This document shows, piece after piece, positions 24,780 to 34,333 of a stretch of 64,000 nucleotides of DNA. How positions within the stretch are numbered: the stretch's first letter is position 1; the number at the start of each line of letters is the position of its first letter. Location of the stretch: contig CALAMO010000020.1 of the NCBI GenBank assembly GCA_937925855.1, positions 116,382 through 180,381 of the forward strand. The letters run 5' to 3'. Position numbers and translations under genes: made by a program. The notes below the pieces were generated by a model. That model did no database searches and had not been told where the DNA came from. It worked only from the letters and a program-made list of their open reading frames with translations. The stretch is from an uncultured Thiotrichaceae bacterium (GTDB lineage Bacteria; Pseudomonadota; Gammaproteobacteria; Thiotrichales; Thiotrichaceae).

Positions 24780-25946
24780 ATGAGCCGAATCACGGATTAC
24801 CTACAGGCAAATATGTGCCAATGGCGGCATGATATTCATCGTCATCCTGAGCTGGGATTTGCCGAGCAGCGCACGGCTGCCAAAGTGACTGCGCTCATGC
24901 AGGAATGGGGCATCGAAACACACGCGGGGATTGGCGGTACCGGCGTGGTGGGCGTAATCAAACGCGGCAGCAGCGCACGCATGCTGGGTATTCGCGCCGA
25001 TATGGACGCGCTGGCTATTCAAGAGCAGAACACGTTTGCACATCGCTCGTGCCATGACGGCAAGATGCACGCTTGCGGGCATGATGGGCATACTACGATG
25101 CTGCTGGGGGCGGCCTGTCATCTGGCGCAGCACGGTGCATTTGATGGTACGGTGGTCTTAATCTTCCAGCCGGCGGAAGAGCACGGTAAAGGGGCGAAGG
25201 CGATGCTGGCGGACGGCTTATTTGAGCGCTTTCCGGTGCAGGATGTCTACGCCATTCACAACTTTCCGTCGGTGCCGCTGAATCACTTTATTGTGAAAAC
25301 CGGCCCGGTGATGGCCTCAGAAGATAATTTTGAGATTGTGATTGAGGGCGTGGGTCATCACGCGGCTATGCCTCATCGCGGGGTTGATCCGATTGTGGTG
25401 GGTGCGCAAATTGTGCTGGCGCTGCAAACCATTGTGTCGCGCCGTATTGATCCGTCAGAAAACGCAGTGATTTCAGTGACGGAGTTTATTAGCGACGGCA
25501 CGGTTAATGTCGTGCCTAATCAAGTGATTTTAAAAGGCGATACTCGCTCCTTTATGCCGGAAGTCCAGCAGCAGATTAAGCATCAGATGCGGCTAATGGC
25601 CGAGTCGATCTGCGCGGCGAATGGTATTAGCTGCCAATTCAGCTATGACGCTGTCTTCGATTCAACCATTAATACTGCGCCGGAAGCCGCGAAAGCGGCG
25701 GCGGTGGCGCGGGCTTTAGTGGGTGACGCTCAGGTATCGACGACATTTGAGCCGCCGCTGACCTCGGAAGATTTCGCCTTCATGCTACAGGCGAAGCCGG
25801 GCTGTTATGTGCTGCTTGGGAATGATGGCAGTGGGCCGGGCGGCTGTGGTTTACACCATCCGAACTATGATTTTAATGACGCGATTCTGACGACCGGAGC
25901 AGATTTTTGGGTGCGGCTGGTGGAAACTGAATTAGCCTGCCGTTAA
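24780..25946 (+). CDS. M20-family amidohydrolase (hippurate hydrolase-like)
   Basis: The 388-residue product is a zinc amidohydrolase of the HipO/AmhX/ILL2 group. Motifs are HRHPELGF near residue 21, DMDALAIQE near 77, MHACGHDGHT near 97 (Cys and His metal ligands), PAEEHGKGA near 130 (catalytic Glu) and a C-terminal LHHPNYDFND. A lid domain for dimerisation occupies about 180-290. The group removes acyl groups from N-acyl amino acids or related amides; the substrate is undetermined. AAGGAG lies 9 nt upstream of the ATG. Confidence 0.87.
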   Translation: MSRITDYLQANMCQWRHDIHRHPELGFAEQRTAAKVTALMQEWGIETHAGIGGTGVVGVIKRGSSARMLGIRADMDALAIQEQNTFAHRSCHDGKMHACGHDGHTTMLLGAACHLAQHGAFDGTVVLIFQPAEEHGKGAKAMLADGLFERFPVQDVYAIHNFPSVPLNHFIVKTGPVMASEDNFEIVIEGVGHHAAMPHRGVDPIVVGAQIVLALQTIVSRRIDPSENAVISVTEFISDGTVNVVPNQVILKGDTRSFMPEVQQQIKHQMRLMAESICAANGISCQFSYDAVFDSTINTAPEAAKAAAVARALVGDAQVSTTFEPPLTSEDFAFMLQAKPGCYVLLGNDGSGPGGCGLHHPNYDFNDAILTTGADFWVRLVETELACR

Positions 25947-26028
25947 GGCCTGCACGTTCCGTGTGTAAATTTTTGTGTGCGTTAGTTAACATATTTTGCT
26001 ATCGCACACATTATAAGGTTGGCGTAGC

Positions 26029-26034
26029 TATAAT
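26029..26034 (+). promoter_or_regulatory. Candidate -10 element of the TIR-STAND operon
   Basis: TATAAT lies 70 nt upstream of the TIR gene in an AT-rich gap. No good -35 is seen at 16-18 nt, so the promoter would be weak or activator-dependent. Confidence 0.35.
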
Positions 26035-26104
26035 CAGGAGTAGTATTACGGCAGCCTTGGCTGATTGCGGTTAATCGCGTGCCCCGATAATCTAAGAGTT
26101 TTGC

Positions 26105-27604
26105 ATGGCCTATACACCTGCTTACCAGTACGATATTTTCATCAGCTATGCGCATGATGATGACACGGCGTTTCCTGGCCAGCCCGGCTGGGTCACGCAG
26201 TTCCATGCGTATCTGGAAAACTGGCTGATTAATCGGCGTGATTTAAACGGTCTGAAAATTTGGGTCGATACGGCGGGACTGCGTGGCAATACGGATTTTG
26301 ATCGTGAAATTCAGCAGGCTATTGAAAACTCAGCGCTGTTTCTGGTGATTCATTCACGTAAATATCAGCGTTCGGCCTACTGCGCGCAGGAGCTAGAATG
26401 GTTTATTGCGCATAATCAGCAGCGTGCGGGCGGCATTATGGTGGGTAATCAGGGGCGTTTATTTAACGTGCTGATTAATAATATCCACCACCGCGAATGG
26501 CCCGACAGCTTCCCACCGAATAGCGGCTTTGTGTTTCATGACGGTGCGGAGGATGCTTTCGGTTATCCGTTGCAGGCGAATAGTAATGCTTACGCCAGCG
26601 CAATCCGTGATTTGGTTGAAGCAGTCGCAGCGACGTTTGAGGCCATGCCGTCGCCGCAGGCCGCAGCGCCTTCTGCCCTGACCGAGTCGCCCGCCGCCGT
26701 TGAACGTCCGCGTGTTTTTCTGGCAGATACCGCCGATTCACAACGTTTTTTTCGCGAACGCCTGCTGAATGAAATGGGCGATCGGGTGGAGGTTTTGCCG
26801 TCGCTGCCGCCGCCCTATGATGCCGCGACGCATCAGCAGCAGTTGTCCACAACGCTCAGTCAGGCTGAACTCAGTATTCACCTACTCGATCAGTTTCGGG
26901 GGCGAGCTATCGATGGGCAATTAGACGGGCAATTTGACCAAACCTTTCCACGGGCACAAACCGATGCGGTGAAGGCGCTGTCGCATCTCAGTTTGGTTTG
27001 GGTGCCGGATACGCTGGATGTGAGTAGCATTGAAGATAGTACGCAGGCCGACTGGCTCCACGCTTTGGAAAACAGCCAGCGCGAGGGCGCTAATTTTCGT
27101 TTTGTGCGTAGTTCGCAGCAGGCGTTTATCGATCAGGTCAGTCAAACGCTGGATGAATTAACGACCCGGCATCAGGTGGCAGAGGGCAGCGCAAATTATC
27201 TGTTGGATACGCACCAGAAAGATTTATTACATGCCTTTGAGTTGGGGTCACTGCTGCTGCGTGCCGGTTTACAGGTGCAGTTCAGTCAGGACTCCGGCGC
27301 GCCAGAGGAAAATATTGAAAGTTTCAGAACGAAGATTCGCGATAGCCAGCATTTGGTGGTGATGTTTGGCAATGTTGCACCGCAGTGGGTCAAAAGTCGG
27401 GTGCAGGAAGCGATTAAAATGACGCTCACCGACTCAGAAACTGCCTTAAAAAATATTTGGGTACTGATTCTGCCGAATAGTGAGGGCAAGCAGACCCTCG
27501 AATTTCCACCGCTGTTTCGGGTCAACTGCCTGGAAAATTCAGACCAGAGCCAAATTGATCCCACGGTGATTATGCCACTGCTGGAAGGAGCCGGGGTGCC
27601 ATGA
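26105..27604 (+). CDS. Triple TIR/TIR-like domain protein, candidate immune effector or signal producer
   Basis: The product has 499 residues. Module 1 (7-130) is a canonical TIR domain: YDIFISYAHDDD, KIWVDTAGLRGN, IENSALFLVIHSRKY and SAYCAQELEWF, where Glu96 is at the catalytic position of NAD-cleaving TIRs. Module 2 (about 195-360) begins RVFLADTADSQRFFRERLL and resembles the TIR-like/DUF4062 fold found in STAND clusters. Module 3 (about 370-495) is a diverged copy with a strand-helix pattern (LQVQFSQDSG, DSQHLVVMFGNVA). No membrane segment or signal is seen. A large STAND-WD40 gene follows after 37 nt. I infer that the sensor controls TIR activity, possibly NAD depletion. Whether modules 2 and 3 are catalytic is doubtful because no matching Glu is evident. 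Confidence 0.8.
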   Translation: MAYTPAYQYDIFISYAHDDDTAFPGQPGWVTQFHAYLENWLINRRDLNGLKIWVDTAGLRGNTDFDREIQQAIENSALFLVIHSRKYQRSAYCAQELEWFIAHNQQRAGGIMVGNQGRLFNVLINNIHHREWPDSFPPNSGFVFHDGAEDAFGYPLQANSNAYASAIRDLVEAVAATFEAMPSPQAAAPSALTESPAAVERPRVFLADTADSQRFFRERLLNEMGDRVEVLPSLPPPYDAATHQQQLSTTLSQAELSIHLLDQFRGRAIDGQLDGQFDQTFPRAQTDAVKALSHLSLVWVPDTLDVSSIEDSTQADWLHALENSQREGANFRFVRSSQQAFIDQVSQTLDELTTRHQVAEGSANYLLDTHQKDLLHAFELGSLLLRAGLQVQFSQDSGAPEENIESFRTKIRDSQHLVVMFGNVAPQWVKSRVQEAIKMTLTDSETALKNIWVLILPNSEGKQTLEFPPLFRVNCLENSDQSQIDPTVIMPLLEGAGVP

Positions 27605-27641
27605 GGAATGATGGGAGTTTACAACCCAGGGATGGTCGCCG

Positions 27642-30600
27642 ATGAGCACGCCATTACACAATCCCTTTGTGGGGCTGCGGCCGTATGAAAGTCAGGACAG
27701 CCTGTATTATTTTGGGCGAGATAAGCAGACCAATACGCTGTTACAGCAGCTGTATAAAAATCGTTTTGTGGCGGTGGTGGGAAGTTCTGGTTCCGGTAAG
27801 TCGTCTTTAATTCGAGCGGGTCTGATCCCGCAGCTAGAAGCCGGTTTTTTGGTACAGGCGCGTGACCGCTGGTTAATTTCGCTGTTAAAACCGGGGGAGT
27901 CGCCGCTACAAAATCTGGCGGAGAGCCTATTGGCGACCCTGGAGGTTCATGCGGCACCCAGCCAAGCTGAAGTCGATACCGATACCGATACCGATACCGA
28001 TACCGATACCGATACCGATACCGATACCGATACCGATACCGATACCGATACCGATACCGATATCGCCGCGCGGGCGCTGTCGGTCGAAACCTTGTTGAAC
28101 CTGATGCAGGCCCAAGGCCCGCAGGCGCTGATTCAATTATTAGAACCCGTGCTGGCGAATCAGGGCGAGCACGATACCAGTCTATTTATTCTGATTGACC
28201 AGTTTGAAGAGCTATTCCGCTTTGGGCATAACCAGGACAAGGTCGACCAGCATCACGCTGCCGAGCAGTTTGTCTCGCTGCTGTTGGGTTTATTAAATCA
28301 TGAGCTGCCGGTTTATATTTGCCTGACGATGCGTTCGGATTTTCTGGGGGACTGTGATGCATTCTATGGGTTGCCGGAGGCGATTAATGGCAGCCAGTTT
28401 TTAGTGCCGCGCCTGACCCGGCAGCAGCGCCAGGACGTGATTACCAAACCGGTGTTGCTGTCGGGGGCAAGCGTCTCACAGCGCCTGATTGATAAGCTGC
28501 TGAATGAGCAAATGCACAGTCGGGATGACCTCCCGGTGTTACAGCACGTCCTAATGCGCACCTGGAACGTATGGCATCGCGCCTGGCGTGATACGCCCGG
28601 AACGCCGGATATGTCGCTGGATATAGTGCATTATGAACAGGCCGGAACGATTCACCGTTCACTCGATCAACATGCTAATCAAGCGATGAACGAGCTGGAT
28701 GAGCGCGGTCAACCTATAGCGAAACAGCTGTTCCAGGCGTTGACCACGGTGGACAACGCGAATCGGCGGATTAGGCGACCGGCGCATTTGCACAGCGTGG
28801 CGCGTATTGCGGGGGTGAGCACCGCCGAAGTGTTGGCGGTGATTCGCTGCTTTAACAGCGATGGCCGTTCTTTTCTGGTGCTGTCGGAACAGGAAACCGG
28901 TAACCCGCTGCTGGATATTTCGCATGAGAGCCTGATTCGGCAATGGGTGATGCTGCGCGAGTGGGTGGATGAAGAGGCCGAACAGGCCAGCGCGTATACC
29001 CGACTGGCGGAGACGGCACTGCTGCATGAAAATGAGGCGGCAACGCTATATCGCGGTGCGGACTTGCAGCGTGCGCTCAACTGGCAGCAGCAGGTCGGCA
29101 GCGGCGAGCGCGGTGCGCTGTGGGCGCGACGTTATCCCGGTGAGTTTGCGCGCGCAATACGCTTTTTGGAAGACAGTCAGCAGGCGGATGCCAACACCCA
29201 GCAACAGGCCGCGCTGGCCCAGCAGGAAAAAGAGCGCCTGTTGGAAGAGAAAGCACGGTTGGTGGAGCAGCGTCGTGAGGAGCTGCAGCAGAAGGTAGCG
29301 ATCAAAGAAAAACTGTTTAAGCAGCAGCAGCGCTGGATATATGGCGTGGGGGCGTTTGTTTTTCTGATGCTGCTGACGGCTATTATCGGCGGGTGGGCCT
29401 ATCAGACCTTACAGGACACCCAGCGCAAAGAGCAGGCGGGTAACCGCTTTAAAGCGAATTTCTTTGCCAAGACTTCTGATGATGCCAGGGCACAAAGCGC
29501 TGAAAAAATACGCAACAAGGAGCTGCTTGGTCTAACCCAGCAGCAGCGTGAGTCCCTGCTGTATGCTTTGCGCGTGCAGGCGATTGGGGGAGGTGATGAT
29601 GAGGATGCGGCTGCGGCTCGACTGAGTGCGTTATCCCTCATCGATGCGCAGCAATTTAATAGCCCACTGACCAAAACCAGCAGCCTGGGCTTGGACAATA
29701 TCACGGCAGTTGCAGTCAGTAAGGCGGGCGCGGTTATTGCGACCGGTTCACAGGATAATATTATTCGTCTTTGGAGTGCGGATACTTATGAAATGCTGAC
29801 TAGCTTTTCCGGTCACAGTCAGCGGATTCGTTCCCTAACTTTTGATGCCAATGGCCAGCGTTTAGTGTCTACCTCGAATGATCGCACCGTCCGGCTGTGG
29901 AGCACCGCCGCTACGGGAGAGACCTTCGCACCCCTGACGTTTTCGGGACATAGCCAGCCGGTATTAACCGCTGACTTCAGCCCGGATGGCCTGAGTATTG
30001 CCTCGGCTGGGGTTGATGGCAGTATCAGGGTATGGCGGATTGACGGTGAGTCAGCGTATGAACTGGCCGGAGAGCACGGCCATAAAAAAACGGTGCTGGG
30101 CCTGCATTATTTAACAGTGGGGGATAAGTCTCTATTAATTAGCGCCTCTGTCGATGGCACGCTGAAACGGTGGGATGTTGCGGCGCGGCGCTGGGAAGCC
30201 GATTTGTTGACGCTGGGGCGGCCTATCTATGCTATTGCCGTGAGTGCCGCCAACCAAACGATTGCCATTGGCTCTGATGATGGCAAAATTCGCCTGCTTA
30301 ATCTACAAAGTCAATGGCTGAAAATATTAAACGGTCAGGACGGCAAAATTCTGGCGCTGGCGTTTGACCGATCGGGTAAGACGCTAGTGTCGGCGGGTGA
30401 TGATCCACGCTTGCACCTGTGGAATGTGGCGCGTGCTGAGTTGAACAGACGCTTAGATGGCCATCATCATTACGTGAGTTCGCTGGCGTTTAGTGCGGGC
30501 GGTCAGTGGATTGTTTCTGGTTCAGAAGATGGTCAGGTGATTCGCTGGCGCATCAGCAATGGTCAGCGCCAGTTCGCTTCATCGGGCCACAGCCGCAATG

Positions 30601-32816
30601 TGCATGCGGTGGCACACAGTGCCAACGGTGATTTCGTGGTTTCAGCCGCGTCCGATAATACGATTCGCCTGTGGGGAGTGAATGGTCGCTTACCTAAAAT
30701 ACTGACGGCCTATCGTGGTGTGAGCTACGCCCTGCGTTTTATTGGCCCCGAGATTTTTGTCAGTGGGGGTGATGATGGGCGTGTGCGGTGGTGGAACGCT
30801 GCACAACAGGGTAAGTTTCTGTTTGAAAAAGATTTAACGTCCATAGTGACGGGGCAGGAGGTAGCGGTCACCGCGCTGGATTATCATGCCCCAAGCCATC
30901 GGATTTTGGTGGGGTTAACGGATGGCCGTGCTTTGGTGCTGGATGCGGCAGACGGTGCGTTACTGCAGGAAAACGCCGTTTATAATGGGGTGATTTTTGC
31001 TGTTCGCTTCAATCCCAATGGGCAGTCTTTTGCGATTGCCGGTCAGGAAGACGTGGACAGCAGAATCGTGCTGGTGGATTTAAACAACGCGGACAATATC
31101 CGGTATCTACCCGGCCATAAGGAGGCTATTTACAGCTTGGCCTATACGCCGGATGGCCAGACCTTATTCAGTGGTTCCGCCGATAAGTTGATTTATCAAT
31201 GGCAGACCGCCGATGCGAAGCCACTCATCACGCAGCCACTAACCCCGCAGGCAACGCTAGAGCAGCGCTATGCCACCGGCTTGAAACAGGAGGTCACTGA
31301 AGAACAGGCCGCTGCTGAGGCACAGGACAACTTATTATACCGCGTGTTGAAGGGACATGAGGGGGCGGTGCGGGCGCTGAGTTTGTACCGTTCGGGTGGG
31401 CGGCTGTTATTGGCCTCAGGTGGCGATGATCATCATATCTATATCTGGGACGTGGCGGCATTAAAGCTGTTGTCGGTGTTGGAAGGTCATACGGACAAGG
31501 TGCGGAGCCTGTCATTTGATCCTAAAAAACAGCGGCTAGTGAGTGGTTCCTGGGATAACACCCTGAAATTCTGGGATATGCGCACTGCGCCGCCGAAGGT
31601 ACTTGCAGCGCCAAACAGCGCTAGCACGGTGCAAGCACTGGATTTTCATCCAAACGGACGTTGGTTGGCCGCTGCGACTCAGGATAAAGGCATTCGGGTA
31701 TGGGATGTAGCAACAGGTCAGCTGCGCCATGCTCAGTCTGCCCTGGCGGAGCATGGCGCTGGCCTGCCGGTGGCCCCAACAACGGCCAGCGCTGAACGTG
31801 CGGCTTTCGCCGTGCGCTATAACCTAGGTGGTACGGTGCTGGCGTCCGCCTCGGCGGATAAAACGATTCGCCTTTGGGATGCTGAATCTGGCGAGCCGCT
31901 CAACGTGCTGCGCGGGCATGAGGATACAATTTCGGGGCTGGCGTTTAGTCCTGATGATGCCTTATTGGCATCCGCCTCTGCGGATAAGCATGTTGGCGTT
32001 TGGAAGATGGGCACGAGCGAGCGCTTACATTATTTAGCGCACTCGGCTGCGGTGACCGATGTGGCGTTTAGCCCTGATGGCGGCAAAACCCTAGCGGCGG
32101 CTACGGCTGAGGGTGAAATTTACCTGTGGGAGATGGCAACGCTGGTGGCCGAACCCAGACCAGAACCGCAGCGCCTCAGCGGCAACGGCGCTTATATCAA
32201 CGCACTGCGCTATAGCCAGGATGGGCGTTTGTTGGCTGCAGCGTCTAGTGATAATACGATTCGTCTGTGGGACAGCCGCACGCATAAACTGCTGCGGGAA
32301 TTTAGCGGTCATCGTGCTGCAGTCACTGGGTTGGTTTTTAATGCGCAGGGCACGCAGCTGGTCTCCAGTTCAGTTGACAACAAGGTGCGGGTTTGGAGCA
32401 CTGCAACGGGACAGTTGATCAAGACGCTGCATTATCATACGCAAGCGGTTTGGGGGTTAGCGTTACAGCAGCAGGGCGATAAGGTGCTGCTGGCTTCGGG
32501 AGCGGAGGATGAAACGATCCGACTGTGGGATTTAAACCGGCCGTCGGCGCTCTACCGTCTGATTTATGACTTCCCCGCGCAGCCCGTGGCAGATGCGTTG
32601 GCCTTTCTTTGGGAGCTTGAGTTTGACGGTTTTGAATATCAACACCGACCCAATACGCCAGCGCTGTTTGAGCGGGCCAATCATTTTGTTAACTTCACGC
32701 CGGACGAGCAGGCCTATATGCCGCTGCTCGCGATGCCAGCAGCAGGCGACAGTAAACTGGATCAGGTGGTGAAGTGGCTGGAAGAGCAGCAGCGCACGGG
32801 GACCACAGCCCCCTAG
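27642..32816 (+). CDS. STAND NTPase (nSTAND1-like) with membrane segment and WD40 repeats
   Basis: The product has 1,724 residues. The N-terminus (NPFVGLRPYESQDSLYYFGR) is the nSTAND1 lead-in; Walker A is GSSGSGKSS at 47-55 and Walker B is LFILIDQFEELF near 180-191. Between them lies an Asp-Thr repeat (112-139). A winged-helix region to about 500 precedes a Gln/Glu-rich coiled coil (515-563) and one transmembrane helix (about 566-588). From about 684 to 1665 I count 21 WD40-type repeats, enough for three seven-bladed propellers. A conserved-looking tail of about 60 residues follows. STAND proteins sense a ligand through the repeats, oligomerise with ATP and activate an effector; here the effector is likely the TIR protein encoded 37 nt upstream. 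The stop overlaps that of tctA. Confidence 0.85.
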   Translation: MSTPLHNPFVGLRPYESQDSLYYFGRDKQTNTLLQQLYKNRFVAVVGSSGSGKSSLIRAGLIPQLEAGFLVQARDRWLISLLKPGESPLQNLAESLLATLEVHAAPSQAEVDTDTDTDTDTDTDTDTDTDTDTDTDTDTDIAARALSVETLLNLMQAQGPQALIQLLEPVLANQGEHDTSLFILIDQFEELFRFGHNQDKVDQHHAAEQFVSLLLGLLNHELPVYICLTMRSDFLGDCDAFYGLPEAINGSQFLVPRLTRQQRQDVITKPVLLSGASVSQRLIDKLLNEQMHSRDDLPVLQHVLMRTWNVWHRAWRDTPGTPDMSLDIVHYEQAGTIHRSLDQHANQAMNELDERGQPIAKQLFQALTTVDNANRRIRRPAHLHSVARIAGVSTAEVLAVIRCFNSDGRSFLVLSEQETGNPLLDISHESLIRQWVMLREWVDEEAEQASAYTRLAETALLHENEAATLYRGADLQRALNWQQQVGSGERGALWARRYPGEFARAIRFLEDSQQADANTQQQAALAQQEKERLLEEKARLVEQRREELQQKVAIKEKLFKQQQRWIYGVGAFVFLMLLTAIIGGWAYQTLQDTQRKEQAGNRFKANFFAKTSDDARAQSAEKIRNKELLGLTQQQRESLLYALRVQAIGGGDDEDAAAARLSALSLIDAQQFNSPLTKTSSLGLDNITAVAVSKAGAVIATGSQDNIIRLWSADTYEMLTSFSGHSQRIRSLTFDANGQRLVSTSNDRTVRLWSTAATGETFAPLTFSGHSQPVLTADFSPDGLSIASAGVDGSIRVWRIDGESAYELAGEHGHKKTVLGLHYLTVGDKSLLISASVDGTLKRWDVAARRWEADLLTLGRPIYAIAVSAANQTIAIGSDDGKIRLLNLQSQWLKILNGQDGKILALAFDRSGKTLVSAGDDPRLHLWNVARAELNRRLDGHHHYVSSLAFSAGGQWIVSGSEDGQVIRWRISNGQRQFASSGHSRNVHAVAHSANGDFVVSAASDNTIRLWGVNGRLPKILTAYRGVSYALRFIGPEIFVSGGDDGRVRWWNAAQQGKFLFEKDLTSIVTGQEVAVTALDYHAPSHRILVGLTDGRALVLDAADGALLQENAVYNGVIFAVRFNPNGQSFAIAGQEDVDSRIVLVDLNNADNIRYLPGHKEAIYSLAYTPDGQTLFSGSADKLIYQWQTADAKPLITQPLTPQATLEQRYATGLKQEVTEEQAAAEAQDNLLYRVLKGHEGAVRALSLYRSGGRLLLASGGDDHHIYIWDVAALKLLSVLEGHTDKVRSLSFDPKKQRLVSGSWDNTLKFWDMRTAPPKVLAAPNSASTVQALDFHPNGRWLAAATQDKGIRVWDVATGQLRHAQSALAEHGAGLPVAPTTASAERAAFAVRYNLGGTVLASASADKTIRLWDAESGEPLNVLRGHEDTISGLAFSPDDALLASASADKHVGVWKMGTSERLHYLAHSAAVTDVAFSPDGGKTLAAATAEGEIYLWEMATLVAEPRPEPQRLSGNGAYINALRYSQDGRLLAAASSDNTIRLWDSRTHKLLREFSGHRAAVTGLVFNAQGTQLVSSSVDNKVRVWSTATGQLIKTLHYHTQAVWGLALQQQGDKVLLASGAEDETIRLWDLNRPSALYRLIYDFPAQPVADALAFLWELEFDGFEYQHRPNTPALFERANHFVNFTPDEQAYMPLLAMPAAGDSKLDQVVKWLEEQQRTGTTAP
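27975..28058 (+). repeat. (GATACC)14 hexanucleotide microsatellite
   Basis: Fourteen perfect copies of GATACC lie in frame in the STAND gene and encode (Asp-Thr)14; a variant unit GATATC follows at 28059-28064. The tract lies between Walker A and Walker B. Slippage would change the linker by two residues per unit without a frameshift. Confidence 0.97.
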
Positions 32817-34324
32817 TCGCCCTCTGCGCTGCGCAGGCGTGCTTGCCGCGCCCGATACATCGGCAGCACAATTAAGATGACTGCTAGCACTAACAGCCCC
32901 ATGGTCATGGGTCGCTCGGTAATAAAGTGGATGCCATCATATAGCTGCATGGCGCGCGAAAAATTATCTTCCAGCATGCGCCCTAAAATAAAGCCAATCA
33001 GCAGTGGGGCCAGCGGATAATCCGCAAAGCGCAGAATAGTCGCCCCAATACCGAGTCCAACCAGCATTAACAGTTCGGTCGCATTATTCTGCCCGATGTA
33101 AGCCCCCATGAGCGTGAAGAATAAAATAAAGGGAATGAGGTAATTACGCGGCACCGCTAGAATCTTCGCAATATAAGGAATGAGCGGAAGATTCAGCACC
33201 AGTAGGATGAGATTACCCAGGTACATTGAAATAATAACCGACCAGAAAATCTGCGGGTTATCGACCATCAGCCGTGGACCGGGTGAAACATTAAGTGCGA
33301 TCAGCGCGCCCAGCAGGATAGCGGTGGTGCCTGAACCGGGAATGCCCAGGGTGAGCAGCGGTACAAAGGAACCGGTGCAGGCCGCATTATTCGCGGCTTC
33401 TGGGGCAGCGAGCCCTTTGACCGAGCCTTTGCCAAACTGATCTTGTTCTTCCTTCGAGGCGATATTGCGCTCGACGGCATAACCGAGAAAAGAGGCAATC
33501 GTCGCGCCCGCACCGGGCAGCACGCCAATGAGAAAGCCCTGGATGGACTGGCGGCCAATGACGGGGAAAATGCGTTTGGCTTCCTGGCGGCTAATGCGTA
33601 GCTCTTTAATTTGCCCCTGTTGTCCCGTGCCGCTATTGGAGCGCGTTGGGTCTAGCACTAGATAAATGGCTTCCGGCAGGGCGAACATTGCCATGGAGAG
33701 CGTAATAAATGACAAGCCGGACTGTAGATCCATGATCCCCATGGTAAAACGCGGCATATTGTACTGCGCACCTTCACCGACTGTCGCGAGCATTAACCCT
33801 AGCAGAGTCATCATCACGGCCTTGCCGACCTGACCACTGCCCGCAAATGCGGCGATGGCTGATAGTCCGACCACCATCAGCGCGAAGTATTCGGCGGAGT
33901 GGAAGAGCAGGGCGACTGAAGCCAACATCGGGGCAAAGATGAGTAGCAGAATCGCACCCACGGTGCCGCCGCAGAATGAGGCAATGGCCGCTACGGTAAG
34001 TGCCTTACCGGCTTGCCCCTGCCGCGCCAGTGGATAGCCGTCAAAACTAGTGGCGACAGTCGAGGCCACACCCGGCGCATTAATCAAAATGGAGGAGGTG
34101 GAGCCGCCAAAGATGGCCCCATAATACACCCCAGCCAGTAAGATAAGGGCGGCAGAAGGATCCCCAATGCCAATCGCGACGGGGATCATAATTGCAATAA
34201 TTGACATCGGGCCAAGGCCCGGCAGCATGCCAATAAAGGTTCCGATGAGGCAGCCGCCAATCACCATCATAATATTAGTGATCGAGAAAACGGTGGAGAG
34301 TCCGAGTAAAATACCTTCAAGCAT
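32813..34324 (-). CDS. tctA: Tripartite tricarboxylate transporter, large permease TctA
   Basis: This 503-residue polytopic protein with about twelve helices has the TctA signatures: GMLPGLGPMSIIAIMIPV near the N-terminus, YGAIFGGSTSSILINAPG, and PGIPGSGTTAILLGAL in the second half. It is the channel subunit of the TTT family, which imports citrate or other carboxylates using an ion gradient. It follows tctB after 9 nt on the minus strand. Its TAG shares the CTAG with the stop of the convergent WD40 gene, a 4-nt overlap with no room for a terminator. Confidence 0.93.
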   Translation of the reverse strand: MLEGILLGLSTVFSITNIMMVIGGCLIGTFIGMLPGLGPMSIIAIMIPVAIGIGDPSAALILLAGVYYGAIFGGSTSSILINAPGVASTVATSFDGYPLARQGQAGKALTVAAIASFCGGTVGAILLLIFAPMLASVALLFHSAEYFALMVVGLSAIAAFAGSGQVGKAVMMTLLGLMLATVGEGAQYNMPRFTMGIMDLQSGLSFITLSMAMFALPEAIYLVLDPTRSNSGTGQQGQIKELRISRQEAKRIFPVIGRQSIQGFLIGVLPGAGATIASFLGYAVERNIASKEEQDQFGKGSVKGLAAPEAANNAACTGSFVPLLTLGIPGSGTTAILLGALIALNVSPGPRLMVDNPQIFWSVIISMYLGNLILLVLNLPLIPYIAKILAVPRNYLIPFILFFTLMGAYIGQNNATELLMLVGLGIGATILRFADYPLAPLLIGFILGRMLEDNFSRAMQLYDGIHFITERPMTMGLLVLAVILIVLPMYRARQARLRSAEGD

Positions 34325-34333
34325 GACTGAGCC

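Noticed and set aside
27975..28064. Possible CRISPR array
   Set aside because: The repeats are directly adjacent hexamers without spacers and are in frame in a large gene.
27927..28136. Minus-strand frame with a long Gly-Ile repeat
   Set aside because: It is the antisense reading of the GATACC microsatellite inside the STAND gene and has no independent support.
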